DNA of 64,000 nucleotides from PALSA-505 sp035308365 (GTDB lineage: Bacteria > Actinomycetota > Actinomycetes > Streptosporangiales > Streptosporangiaceae): NCBI GenBank assembly GCA_035308365.1, contig DATGGU010000160.1, positions 1 through 64,000 of the forward strand, in the 5' to 3' direction. Of this stretch, positions 31,981-40,642 are shown piece after piece (position 1 is the stretch's first letter; every line of letters starts with the position of its first letter). The position numbers and the translations under genes were made by a program. The notes under the pieces were generated by a model, which did no database searches, was not told where the DNA came from, and saw only the letters and a list, made by a program, of their open reading frames with translations.

Positions 31981-32892
31981 TCACACCCGCAGGTAGCGTC
32001 GCAGGGTCAGGAACGAGGTCAGGCCGCACAGCACCACGCCGACGAGCATGGTGCCGAAAATGACCTCGAGCAGGGCGCTGAGGCTCAGCTTCACGTTGAA
32101 GGTGAAGTACGACTGCAGGGTGTCCAGGCCCAGGTTTTTCACCGCTACCAGCAGGCCGGCCGCGATCAGCCAGCCGAACAGGCCGGCGATAACGCCCTCC
32201 ATCAGGAACGGGAGCTGGATGTAGAAGTTGGAGGCGCCGACCAGGCGCATGATGCTGGTCTCCCGGCGGCGGTTGAACGCCGACAGCCGGATCGTGTTCG
32301 CGACCAGCAGCGCGGCCGCGACGATCAGGATGATGGCGGTGATCACCACGGCGTTCCGCGCGGCGTCGAGCAGGTTGTAGAAGTTGTTGAGGATGGACCG
32401 GTCGTCCACGATGTCGTCGACCCCCGGCCGTCCCTGCACGGTGTCCGCGACCACGCTGAAGTCGGTGTCCGGGTTCTTCAGCTTGACCTCGAACGAGTTG
32501 GGGATCTCCCCCGGGCTGACCGTGCTCACGAACGACGGGTCCTGCGAGAAGTCCTGCTTGAAGTTCTGGTAGGCCTGGGCCTGGGACTGGTAGTAGACGT
32601 GCTCGACCTCGGGCAGGCTCCGCAGGTTCTGCCCGATCGCGGCGATCTGGCTTGCGGTGGCCGGCCCGTTCTGCCGGCACTGGGTGCTGGGGCTGGTGGA
32701 CGTGCACAGGTAAACGGAGATCTCGACCTTGCCCTGCCAGTAGGTCCTGGTGTTGTCCACCTGCTTGACGAACAGCAAACCGGTGCCGAGCAGGGACAGG
32801 CTGATGGCGACCACGACCACGAGCGCGATCGTCATGGTGAGGTTGCGCCGCAACCCCGTCCATACCTCCTGGAAGACAAACTGTGCGCGCAT
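31981..32892 (-). CDS. ftsX: Cell division ABC transporter permease FtsX
   Basis: A 303-residue membrane protein. TM1 is near residues 18-42 (MTIALVVVVAISLSLLGTGLLF), followed by the extracellular loop (about 43-170) that controls peptidoglycan hydrolases, then three C-terminal TM segments from about 175. The starting RAQFVFQEVWTGLRRNLTM and the FNRRRETSIMRLVGAS motif are diagnostic. It works with FtsE; its gene follows ftsE by 85 nt. Confidence 0.96.
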   Translation of the reverse strand: MRAQFVFQEVWTGLRRNLTMTIALVVVVAISLSLLGTGLLFVKQVDNTRTYWQGKVEISVYLCTSTSPSTQCRQNGPATASQIAAIGQNLRSLPEVEHVYYQSQAQAYQNFKQDFSQDPSFVSTVSPGEIPNSFEVKLKNPDTDFSVVADTVQGRPGVDDIVDDRSILNNFYNLLDAARNAVVITAIILIVAAALLVANTIRLSAFNRRRETSIMRLVGASNFYIQLPFLMEGVIAGLFGWLIAAGLLVAVKNLGLDTLQSYFTFNVKLSLSALLEVIFGTMLVGVVLCGLTSFLTLRRYLRV

Positions 32893-32977
32893 CGCCGCTG
32901 ATCCCTCGGTAGTCCCTGGCGGCCCGGCTCATGCCCGGTACCGCGGTGTGGTGCGTTGCCCAGCCCGTAGTAAATGG

Positions 32978-33667
32978 TTAGTACGCCTGGCCGTACACCC
33001 CGCGCGACTGGTCCCGCACTACCTTGCCGAATTCGAGCTCCACCACACGCTTGCGCATCGAGTCGACGATCGCCGCGTCATGGGTGGCCATGACGACCGT
33101 GGTGCCGGTCCGGTTGATCCGGTCCAGGACCTTCATGATCCCGATGGAGGTGGCCGGGTCGATGTTGCCGGTCGGCTCGTCCGCCAGCAGGATCATCGGC
33201 CGGTTCACGAAAGCCCTGGCCATCGCGACCCGCTGCTGCTCCCCGCCGGACAGCTCGTCGGGCATCCTGTCGTGCTTGCCTTCCAGCCCTACCAGATCGA
33301 TGACCTCGGGAACGACCTTGCGGATGAAACGCCGGGGCTTCCCGATGACCTCCAGCGCGAATGCCACGTTGTGATAGACGTTCTTGTTGGGCAGCAGCCG
33401 GAAGTCCTGGAAAACGCAGCCGATCCGGCGGCGCAGCAGCGGAACACGCCAGTTGGTCAGCCGCGCCAGGTCCTTGCCTGCCACGTGGATTCTTCCGTCG
33501 GTCGGCCTTTCCTCCTTGAGCACAAGGCGCAGGAATGTCGACTTACCTGACCCCGAGGGGCCAACGAGGAAGATGAACTCGCCCTTCTCGACATCGATGT
33601 TGACGTTCTCCAGGGCTGGGCGACCCTGGTTCGGATACACCTTGGTGACGTTATCGAAGTGGATCAC
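32978..33667 (-). CDS. ftsE: Cell division ATP-binding protein FtsE
   Basis: I start at the GTG at 33667 (VIHFDNVTKVYPNQGRPAL), giving 229 residues, the normal FtsE length. A longer open frame adds 193 residues of low-complexity sequence with no domain. Walker A GPSGSGKST is at 36-44. Signature LSGGEQQ, Walker B ILLADEP and the ATHD switch follow. It energises FtsX to control cell-wall hydrolases during division. Confidence 0.96.
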   Translation of the reverse strand: MIHFDNVTKVYPNQGRPALENVNIDVEKGEFIFLVGPSGSGKSTFLRLVLKEERPTDGRIHVAGKDLARLTNWRVPLLRRRIGCVFQDFRLLPNKNVYHNVAFALEVIGKPRRFIRKVVPEVIDLVGLEGKHDRMPDELSGGEQQRVAMARAFVNRPMILLADEPTGNIDPATSIGIMKVLDRINRTGTTVVMATHDAAIVDSMRKRVVELEFGKVVRDQSRGVYGQAY

Positions 33668-33879
33668 AGGTTCATCACACGCGATCGGTAAGATATGGAG
33701 GGAAAGGTCGCCGGCCGGGCGAGCCGGCGGCCTACGGTCGCCGAACATGCCAGGCCGGTGTTGCGGCCTGCCCGGTTGTCTCCCGGGTTGGCCAGGGCTC
33801 AGTCTAGGGGGGAAACTGGCATGGAAGGTCCAACATCGCCGAATAGGCTGGGTACCGGGGCCGGCCGAAGGGAACGCCG

Positions 33880-34059
33880 ATGAGCTGCGAACACCTGATA
33901 TGCGCGCGATGTGCTGGGCCGGTCGTGGAAGGGCGCTGTGCGGCCTGCCGGGCGGCGAAGGCCCACGTGCACCACTCCCAACCGCACCTCGGCCTCCCCC
34001 TGGCCCTGATCGCCCTGGTAGCCGCCCTGCTCCTAATCCTGGCTTTCCACCTGCATTAA
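33880..34059 (+). CDS. 59-aa zinc-ribbon plus single-TM protein between ftsE and prfB
   Basis: The ATG at 33880 has AAGGGA about 8 nt upstream. The 59-residue product has five cysteines in 23 residues (C3, C8, C11, C20, C23; CARC and CAAC pairs), a His-rich linker (AHVHHSQPH) and one hydrophobic helix (LGLPLALIALVAALLLILAF). It is thus a C-terminally anchored zinc-ribbon protein. It runs opposite to ftsE and prfB and below common length cut-offs, so it is likely unannotated. The role is unknown. Codon use is consistent with coding (G/C at most third positions). Confidence 0.7.
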   Translation: MSCEHLICARCAGPVVEGRCAACRAAKAHVHHSQPHLGLPLALIALVAALLLILAFHLH

Positions 34060-34110
34060 GGCCAGCAGCCCTCCCCCACAGGCCGTGGCAGCGAAGTCGC
34101 CACATCGGGT

Positions 34111-34219
34111 TCCGGGGACGTCCCACCATCAACCGCCACACCGGCCCCAGCCCCAGTTGTAGCAGTCCGGGGAACGCCCCACCGCCAACCGCCACCCCGG
34201 CCCAGCCCCGCTCGTGGGG
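34111..34219. repeat. About 55-bp imperfect direct repeats between the zinc-ribbon gene and prfB
   Basis: Units at 34111-34165 and 34166-34219 share TCCGGGGAcg, CCCACC and AACCGCCAC and a run of CCGGCCCCAGCCC. A third partial unit starts at 34221. Further on, two related 30-bp stretches (GGCGAAGCTGACCG and GGCGAAACTGGCCG with a shared AGCAG end) lie before the prfB stop. No gene fits this 284-bp gap. Confidence 0.6.
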
Positions 34220-34221
34220 GT

Positions 34222-34242
34222 CCGGGGGGCTCGGCCCCCCGG
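34222..34242. terminator. 9-bp GC hairpin with 3-nt loop
   Basis: CCGGGGGGC (34222-34230) pairs with GCCCCCCGG (34234-34242) around TCG. It lies downstream of the rightward zinc-ribbon gene and between it and the leftward prfB, so it fits a bidirectional terminator without a U-tract. Confidence 0.55.
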
Positions 34243-34343
34243 GCAAACACTGCGGGCTGCGGCGAAGCTGACCGAAGGACAGCGAGCAGGGTTGGCTGCC
34301 CCGACGGCGAAACTGGCCGTGGGCCAGTGAGCAGAATTATCCC

Positions 34344-35450
34344 CTACAGGCCGTGTTGCCGCATGTAGCGGATCTCTGCCTCGATGAAGTCGTCGATCTC
34401 GCCGTCCAGGACGGCCACGGTGTTGCTGTTCTCCACGTTCGTCCGGACGTCCTTGACGTTCTGGTACGGGTAGAGGACGTAGTTGCGGATCTGGGTGCCC
34501 CAGCTGCTGGTGACCTCGCCGCGCAATTCGGAGAGCTTGGCGGCGTCTTCCTGGCGCTTGCGTTCGAGCAGCTTGGCCTGCAGGACCGACATCGCCGTGG
34601 CCCGGTTCTGCAGCTGGCTCCGTTCGTTCTGGCAGGAGACCACGATCCCGGTGGGCAGGTGGGTGATCCGGACCGCCGAGTCGGTGGTGTTGACGCCCTG
34701 GCCGCCGGGTCCGCTGGACCGGTAGACGTCGACCCTGATCTCGTCCTCGTTGATCTCGATGTGGTCGGCGGTCTGCACGACCGGCACCACATCCACCCCG
34801 GCGAACGAGGTCTGCCTGCGGCCCTGGTTGTCGTACTTGGAGATGCGGACCATCCGGTGGGTGCCGTGCTCACCGCGCAGCCAGCCGTAGGCATAGGGCA
34901 CCTTGACCGCGAAGGTGGTCGACTTGATGCCGGCCTCTTCGGCGTAGGACGTGTCATAAATCTCGGTCGGGTACCCGTGCCGCTCGGCCCAGCGCAGGTA
35001 CATGCGCTGCAGGTTCTGGGCGAAGTCGGCGGCGTCCGCGCCGCCGGCCTGTGAGTTGATCGTGATCAGGGCTTCGCGGGAGTCGTACTCGCCGGACAGC
35101 AGCGTGCGGACCTCGAGCTGGTTGATCTCGGTCCGCAGCGCCGCGAGCTCGCGCGTGGCCTCTTCCCGGTAGCCCTCGTCATTCTCGCCCTCGGCGAGCT
35201 CGAACATCACCTGGGTGTCCTCGAGCCGGCGGCGCAAGCCCTCGACCCGGGAGATCTCACCCTCCAGATAAGCCAGCCTGCGGGTCACCGCCTGGCCCTT
35301 CTCCGTATCGTCCCAGAGGTTCGGGCTCAAGGCCGTCTGGCGCAGCCCATCCGCTTCCCGCCGCAGCGCGTCCAGGTCAAGGACGACTTCTACGCCGGTC
35401 AGCTTGGAGGATAGTTCCTTGATCTCCTCCGTGGGGTCGGTGGCTGCCAT
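34344..35450 (-). CDS. prfB: Peptide chain release factor 2 with SKY in place of the SPF tripeptide
   Basis: A 368-residue protein collinear with RF2: the GGQ motif is at 249-251 (SSGPGGQGVNTTDSAVRI) and the codon-recognition loop at 198-216. The RF2 tripeptide normally reads SPF at this position; here the codons TCC AAG TAC (34841-34833) give S204-K205-Y206, between HRMVRI and DNQGRRQTSFAGV. No programmed frameshift is present near codon 25. The gene is in the canonical locus upstream of ftsE, and most genes in this window end in TGA. The factor must therefore still read UGA, or another RF2 exists. Confidence 0.95.
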   Translation of the reverse strand: MAATDPTEEIKELSSKLTGVEVVLDLDALRREADGLRQTALSPNLWDDTEKGQAVTRRLAYLEGEISRVEGLRRRLEDTQVMFELAEGENDEGYREEATRELAALRTEINQLEVRTLLSGEYDSREALITINSQAGGADAADFAQNLQRMYLRWAERHGYPTEIYDTSYAEEAGIKSTTFAVKVPYAYGWLRGEHGTHRMVRISKYDNQGRRQTSFAGVDVVPVVQTADHIEINEDEIRVDVYRSSGPGGQGVNTTDSAVRITHLPTGIVVSCQNERSQLQNRATAMSVLQAKLLERKRQEDAAKLSELRGEVTSSWGTQIRNYVLYPYQNVKDVRTNVENSNTVAVLDGEIDDFIEAEIRYMRQHGL

Positions 35451-35551
35451 GCGGAAAGCCTACGCGAGCCCGGCACGTCTTTGGGGCAGCCTTACCAGGC
35501 GTGATACCACCATTACCCTGCGGCAGTGCCGGGACCAGGTCGTCATGAACC

Positions 35552-38500
35552 TCATTCTGGCAGCCGGCTGCCCTGCACCAGCGACCGGATGGCCCGCACC
35601 GCCACCGACAGGGTGGCCATGGTGAACCGGTCGCTCTCCCAGATCTCGGTGAGCGTCTGGGTGGCCCGGGCGACCGATGCCTCGTTGCGCTGTGCCCACC
35701 GGGCCAGCCGCTCCTCCGGAGAGCCGCCCCCGGCCACCTCCAGCACGTCGCCGGCCAGCGCCGCGTGCGCGGCGTACAGGTCGTCGCGCAGCGCCGCCCT
35801 GGCGGCGGTGTTCCACCGGTCGTCGCGCGGCAGCGCGGTGATCCGGTCGCGGAGCTGGGTGATCTGCAGCCGGTCGGCCAGGTCGAAGTAGACCTCGGCG
35901 GTTTCCTCCACGCCACGCCCGGTGGCCTTGGAGATTTCGACGATGTCGAAGGTGGAGTAGGCCGGCACCATCGCCGCGGCCCGGTCGGCCAGGCTGGCCG
36001 GCACGCCGCCGGACACATACTCTTCCCGCCGGTCCATGAACCCGGCCAGGTCGGTCCCGGTGAGCAGCTTGGGCAGGCCAGAGCCGACGGCGAGCACACC
36101 ATCGGCGAAGAAGTCGATGGTGTCCTGGATCCCGAACGGCGACCGCCTGTTGTGCAGCAGCCAGCGGGCCGCCCGCTCGGTCAGCTTGCGGCCCTCGAGC
36201 AGCAGCGTGATCTGCATGTTCACGTCCACCAGGCCGTCCAGCCGCTGGATCTGCTCCCACACGGCCGGCATCCCGAAGACCTCCCTGGCGACCAGCCAGG
36301 CGCGGGTGATGTCCGGGCCCGAGGCGCCGGTCTCCTCGTTCAGCCGGAACCAGAACGTGATGCCGGACTTGTCGATCATGTCGTTGACGACGACCGTGGT
36401 GATGATCTCCCGGCGCAGCGGGTGGACGGCCATCTGCCGCTCGTGACCCTCGCGCAGCGGCTCGGGGAAGTACTTGACCAGCGCCCCGTGCAGGTAGGAG
36501 TCGTCGGGCAGCTCGGAGTTCAGCACCTCCTTGGCCGCGTCGATCTTGGTGCGGGCGAGCAGCACGGCGAACTCGGGGCTGGTCAGGCCCTCACCGGCGG
36601 CCCGGCGCTCGGCGATCTCCTTGTCGCCGGGCAGGACTTCGAGCCTGCGCCGCAGTTTCCCGTCCCGCTCCAGCTTGCGCAGCAGCCGGGCGTGCACATG
36701 GAGCATCGAGGACGCCTGCGCGCGGGCGGCGGCGAGCACCACGTTCTGGTCGTAGTTGTGCGGCAGGACCAGCGCGGCGACCTCGTCCGTCATCTCGTGC
36801 AGCAGCCGGTCGCGCTGCTCCATGGTGAGCTGGCCGTCGTGGATCGACCGGCCCAGCAGGACCTTGATGTTGACCTCGTGGTCGGAGGTGTCCACGCCGG
36901 CGCTGTTGTCGATGAAGTCGGTGTTGATCAGCCCGCCCCGGCGGGCGAACTCGATCCGGCCGGCCTGGGTCAGGCCGAGGTTCCCGCCCTCGCCGACGAC
37001 CTTGGCGCGAAGCTGCGGCGCGTCGATCCTGATCGCGTCGTTGGACCGGTCGCCGACCGAGGCGTGCGTCTCCGTCGAGGCCTTGACGTAGGTGCCGATC
37101 CCGCCGTTCCACAGCAGGTCCACCGGCGCGGCGAGGACCGCCGAGATGAGCTGGCCCGGGGTGAGCGTCAGCACGTTGTCATCGAGGTCGAGCAGCGTGC
37201 GGACCTGCGGCGAGATGGGCACGGACTTGGCCGTGCGCGGCCAGACGCCGCCGCCGGCCGAGATCAGCGAGCTGTCGTAGTCGGCCCAGCTCGACCGCGG
37301 CAGGGCGAACAGCCGCTGCCGCTCGGCGAAGCTGGCCGCCGGGCCGGGATCGGGGTCGAGGAAGACATGCCGGTGGTCGAAGGCCGCCACCAGCTTGATC
37401 TTCCTGGACAGCAGCATCCCATTGCCGAACACGTCGCCCGACATGTCGCCGATCCCGGCCACGGTGAATTCGTCGGAGTCCACGTCGAGGCCGAGCGCAC
37501 GGAAGTGGTAGCGCACCGATTCCCACGCACCGCGCGCGGTGATGCCCATCTTCTTGTGGTCGTAACCGACGGAACCGCCGGACGCGAACGCGTCGCCGAG
37601 CCAGAAGCCGTACTTGGCCGAGATACCGTTGGCCACGTCGGAGAACGTCGCGGTGCCCTTGTCCGCCGCCACCACCAGGTAGGGGTCGTCGCCGTCGTGC
37701 CTGACCACGTCGGGGGGCGGCACCACCTGCTCGCCGCCCCGGTTGTCGGTGATGTCCAGCATGGCGCTGATGAACATGCGGTAGCAGGCCAGGCCCTCTT
37801 CGGCGTAGGCGGCCCGGTCCGCGGGGTCGGGCAGCTGCTTGCAGACGAAGGCGCCCTTGGCGCCGGCGGGCACGATGACCGAGTTCTTCACGTCCTGCGC
37901 CTTGACCAGGCCGAGTACTTCGGTGCGGAAGTCTTCCTCCCGGTCCGACCAGCGGATCCCGCCCCTGGCCACCCGGCCGAACCGCAGGTGGATCGCCTCG
38001 AACCGGGGTGAGTAGGCGAACAGCTCGAACTGCGGCCTGGGCGCGGGCAGGTCGGGCACCTGGCCCGGATCCATCTTCAGCGCCAGGTACGGTGCCCGCG
38101 GCTGGGCGACGGCAGAGCCTGCACCACCGGCCGGGCCGCCGTTGCGCTGGTAGTAGTTGGTGCGCAGGGTGGCCATGATCAGGGCCAGATAGGCGCGCAG
38201 GATGCGGTCCTGGTCCAGGCTGGCCACCTCGTCGAGCTCGCCGCGGATTTCCTCGACGATCGCCTCGCTGCGCTCGGCCTCGCCGGCCGACCGCTGCGGG
38301 TCGAACCGCGACTCGAACAACCGCACCAGCAGCCTGGTCACGGTGACGTTCGAGCGCAGCACCCGCTCGATGTAGTCCTGGCTGAACGTGATGCCGGTCT
38401 GCCGCAGGTACCTGGCGTAGGCGCGCAGCACGACCGCCTGCCGCCAGGTCAGCTCGGCGGCCAGCACCAGCGAGTTGAAGTTGTCGTCTTCGACCAGCCC

Positions 38501-40642
38501 GCCCCACAGCGCGAGCAGGGCATCCTCGAACTGCTCCTTGACCCGGGGCTTGGGGCTCACCGAGGCGGTGCTGCGCACGCCGAAGTCATAGATCCAGAAC
38601 GGCGCCGGGCCGCCGTCGTCCTCGCTCACGAACTCGTATGGATGCTCGTCCACCACCTCGACTCCCATGTGCTGGAGCTGGGGCAGCACATGGGACAGCG
38701 TGATCGGGCTCTGCGCGCGGTAGATCTTCAGCCGCCAGGCCTGCGGCGGGGTGCCCTGGTCACCATCGGTGACCACGGCTGGGTGCTGATGGCCGCTGCT
38801 CTGGTACAGCTCGACCGCGACCTGGTCGCCGGCCTTGCGCAGCGCCTTGATCCGGCACAGGTCGGCCATCGCGTCCACCGCGGGCATGTCCGCCTTGTAC
38901 GTCTCGGGTATCACGTCGCCGAAGGTGGCGACCAGCGCCCGGCCCTCCCGCCCGCCGAGCGAACGGGTGGCTTCCTCCAGCAGGTCGTCGTCCCAGGTGC
39001 GGACGGCGGCGATCAGCTTCTGCTCCAGCTCGGCCGCGTCCACGTCGGGCATCGGACGGCCCCGCTCGCCGCGGATGACCACCTGCAGCCTGGCCAGCAC
39101 CGATTCGCCGATCATGGCGCTGTAGTCGGCGGAGACGCCGTTCAGCGCCGCCATCAGGATTTCCTGGGTACGGTGCCGCACCTTGGTGTTCCACCGGTCC
39201 CTCGGCATGTAGAGCAGGCAGGACATGTACCGGCCGTAGGGGTCCTTGCGCAGGAACAGCCGGGTCTGCTTGCGCTCGCGCAGCCGCAGCACACCCAGGG
39301 TGATCGGGGTCAGCTCGGCCACCGAAGTCTGGAACAGTTCCTCCCTCGGGTAGGTCTCGAGGATCTCGGTCAGATCCTTGCCGTCGTGGCTGTCGGCGGC
39401 GATGCCGGCCGCCTCCAGCACGTCGGTCAGCTTCTGCCGCAGCACCGGTATCCGGGTGATGCTCTCGGTGTATGCGACGTAGGTGTAGAGGCCGAGGAAC
39501 CGGTACTCGCCGACCACGGTGGTCCCGTCGAACTTCTTGACCGCCACGTAGTCGAGGTAGCTGGAGCGGTGCACGGTGGACCGGGAGTTCGCCTTGGTGA
39601 GCACCAGCCGCACCGGCTCGGTGGCCTTGGCCCGTACCTCGGGCGGCAGGGCGGCGAACGCGTCCGATCCGGGACGGTCGTGCCGCAAGATGCCCAGGCC
39701 GGTGCCGGGGACCGCGCGCAGTGCCATGCCCTCGGGGCCGTCCACCAGGTCGTATTCGCGGTAGCCGAGGAAGGTGAAGTGCCCGTCGGCCAGCCAGCGC
39801 AGCAGCGCCTCGGCCTCTTCGGTGCTGACGTCGCCCGCCGCGGTGGGCTGCGGGTCGCGGCCCAGCCGGTTGACTCCGTGGGCCGTCTCGTTCCGCATCT
39901 CATCGGCGAGCTGATCGGCCAGCCGCTCGGCGGCCGAGCGCATCCGCGGGTGGTCCTCCACCGCGACCCGGACGTCGTCGAGAATACCGCGCAGCTTGGT
40001 CTCCAGCTTCTCCTTGCTGAGATCGCCGGACGGCTTGGAGACCTCGATGTGTATCCAGGATTCGTTGATCTCGCCGTTGTCGCCGTAGCGGTCCTCCAGC
40101 GGGCCGAACACCTTGCGCAGCGCGCCGGCGACATCCCTGCTCACCCGGAGCTGGGGATGCACGATCAGGCTGAGTTCGAGGTGGTAGCGGTCCAGGCCCA
40201 TCGTCACCGAGTCGACCAGGAACGGCATGTCGTCGGTGACGATGTCCACCACCGCGCGGTCCGGGTCGAAGGCGACATGGTCACCGCCGTCCGGCTCGGC
40301 CGGGACCCGGACGCAGACCAGGGGCCGGCCCTGCGGCCGGTTCGCGCCGAGCCTGGCGTGCTCGGCGGCTACCGCGGCAGCCTGGTCCGGGCCGATGGCG
40401 GCCAGGTCCTCGGCCGCGACGTGCCGGTAGTAGATGTGCAGGTAACTGAGCGGATCACCAAGGCCGGGGATGTCATCGCGGAGCAGTTCGGCCACCCGGG
40501 CCGCGGCCGACTTCAGCAGCGCTTCCCGCTGCTCGTCCGAGCCCACCACCACTGTCGGTTCCACCGCCTGCTCCCTCGCTGGGTCGGCCCGGCCACGTCC
40601 GGCAGCCGGTCGGTTTGCACCTGTTAGCTGACCTTTTCGCAC
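35552..40642 (-). CDS. gdhB: NAD-specific glutamate dehydrogenase, large (180-kDa, Bac_GDH) type
   Basis: A 1696-residue protein of the L-180 class found in Streptomyces and mycobacteria. The N-terminal 700 residues carry ACT-like regulatory units (for example DDMPFLVDSVTMGLDRY). The catalytic core near residues 800-1200 includes SPRFEAIHLRFGRVARGGIRWSDREEDFRTE, NSVIVPAGAKGAFV and GDMSGDVFGNGMLLS. A long C-terminal helical region follows. The GTG start directly follows the tryptophan-dioxygenase stop (TAG-GTG), so the two are coupled. A start about 30 codons later is possible. It converts glutamate to 2-oxoglutarate in catabolism. Confidence 0.95.
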   Translation of the reverse strand: MRKGQLTGANRPAAGRGRADPAREQAVEPTVVVGSDEQREALLKSAAARVAELLRDDIPGLGDPLSYLHIYYRHVAAEDLAAIGPDQAAAVAAEHARLGANRPQGRPLVCVRVPAEPDGGDHVAFDPDRAVVDIVTDDMPFLVDSVTMGLDRYHLELSLIVHPQLRVSRDVAGALRKVFGPLEDRYGDNGEINESWIHIEVSKPSGDLSKEKLETKLRGILDDVRVAVEDHPRMRSAAERLADQLADEMRNETAHGVNRLGRDPQPTAAGDVSTEEAEALLRWLADGHFTFLGYREYDLVDGPEGMALRAVPGTGLGILRHDRPGSDAFAALPPEVRAKATEPVRLVLTKANSRSTVHRSSYLDYVAVKKFDGTTVVGEYRFLGLYTYVAYTESITRIPVLRQKLTDVLEAAGIAADSHDGKDLTEILETYPREELFQTSVAELTPITLGVLRLRERKQTRLFLRKDPYGRYMSCLLYMPRDRWNTKVRHRTQEILMAALNGVSADYSAMIGESVLARLQVVIRGERGRPMPDVDAAELEQKLIAAVRTWDDDLLEEATRSLGGREGRALVATFGDVIPETYKADMPAVDAMADLCRIKALRKAGDQVAVELYQSSGHQHPAVVTDGDQGTPPQAWRLKIYRAQSPITLSHVLPQLQHMGVEVVDEHPYEFVSEDDGGPAPFWIYDFGVRSTASVSPKPRVKEQFEDALLALWGGLVEDDNFNSLVLAAELTWRQAVVLRAYARYLRQTGITFSQDYIERVLRSNVTVTRLLVRLFESRFDPQRSAGEAERSEAIVEEIRGELDEVASLDQDRILRAYLALIMATLRTNYYQRNGGPAGGAGSAVAQPRAPYLALKMDPGQVPDLPAPRPQFELFAYSPRFEAIHLRFGRVARGGIRWSDREEDFRTEVLGLVKAQDVKNSVIVPAGAKGAFVCKQLPDPADRAAYAEEGLACYRMFISAMLDITDNRGGEQVVPPPDVVRHDGDDPYLVVAADKGTATFSDVANGISAKYGFWLGDAFASGGSVGYDHKKMGITARGAWESVRYHFRALGLDVDSDEFTVAGIGDMSGDVFGNGMLLSRKIKLVAAFDHRHVFLDPDPGPAASFAERQRLFALPRSSWADYDSSLISAGGGVWPRTAKSVPISPQVRTLLDLDDNVLTLTPGQLISAVLAAPVDLLWNGGIGTYVKASTETHASVGDRSNDAIRIDAPQLRAKVVGEGGNLGLTQAGRIEFARRGGLINTDFIDNSAGVDTSDHEVNIKVLLGRSIHDGQLTMEQRDRLLHEMTDEVAALVLPHNYDQNVVLAAARAQASSMLHVHARLLRKLERDGKLRRRLEVLPGDKEIAERRAAGEGLTSPEFAVLLARTKIDAAKEVLNSELPDDSYLHGALVKYFPEPLREGHERQMAVHPLRREIITTVVVNDMIDKSGITFWFRLNEETGASGPDITRAWLVAREVFGMPAVWEQIQRLDGLVDVNMQITLLLEGRKLTERAARWLLHNRRSPFGIQDTIDFFADGVLAVGSGLPKLLTGTDLAGFMDRREEYVSGGVPASLADRAAAMVPAYSTFDIVEISKATGRGVEETAEVYFDLADRLQITQLRDRITALPRDDRWNTAARAALRDDLYAAHAALAGDVLEVAGGGSPEERLARWAQRNEASVARATQTLTEIWESDRFTMATLSVAVRAIRSLVQGSRLPE

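Noticed and set aside
33668..34246. N-terminal extension of FtsE by 193 residues
   Set aside because: The extension is low-complexity and overlaps the zinc-ribbon gene; the GTG at 33667 gives the normal 229 residues.
35765..40627. Long plus-strand frames opposite glutamate dehydrogenase
   Set aside because: No domain, no ribosome site, and exact overlap with a conserved gene on the other strand.
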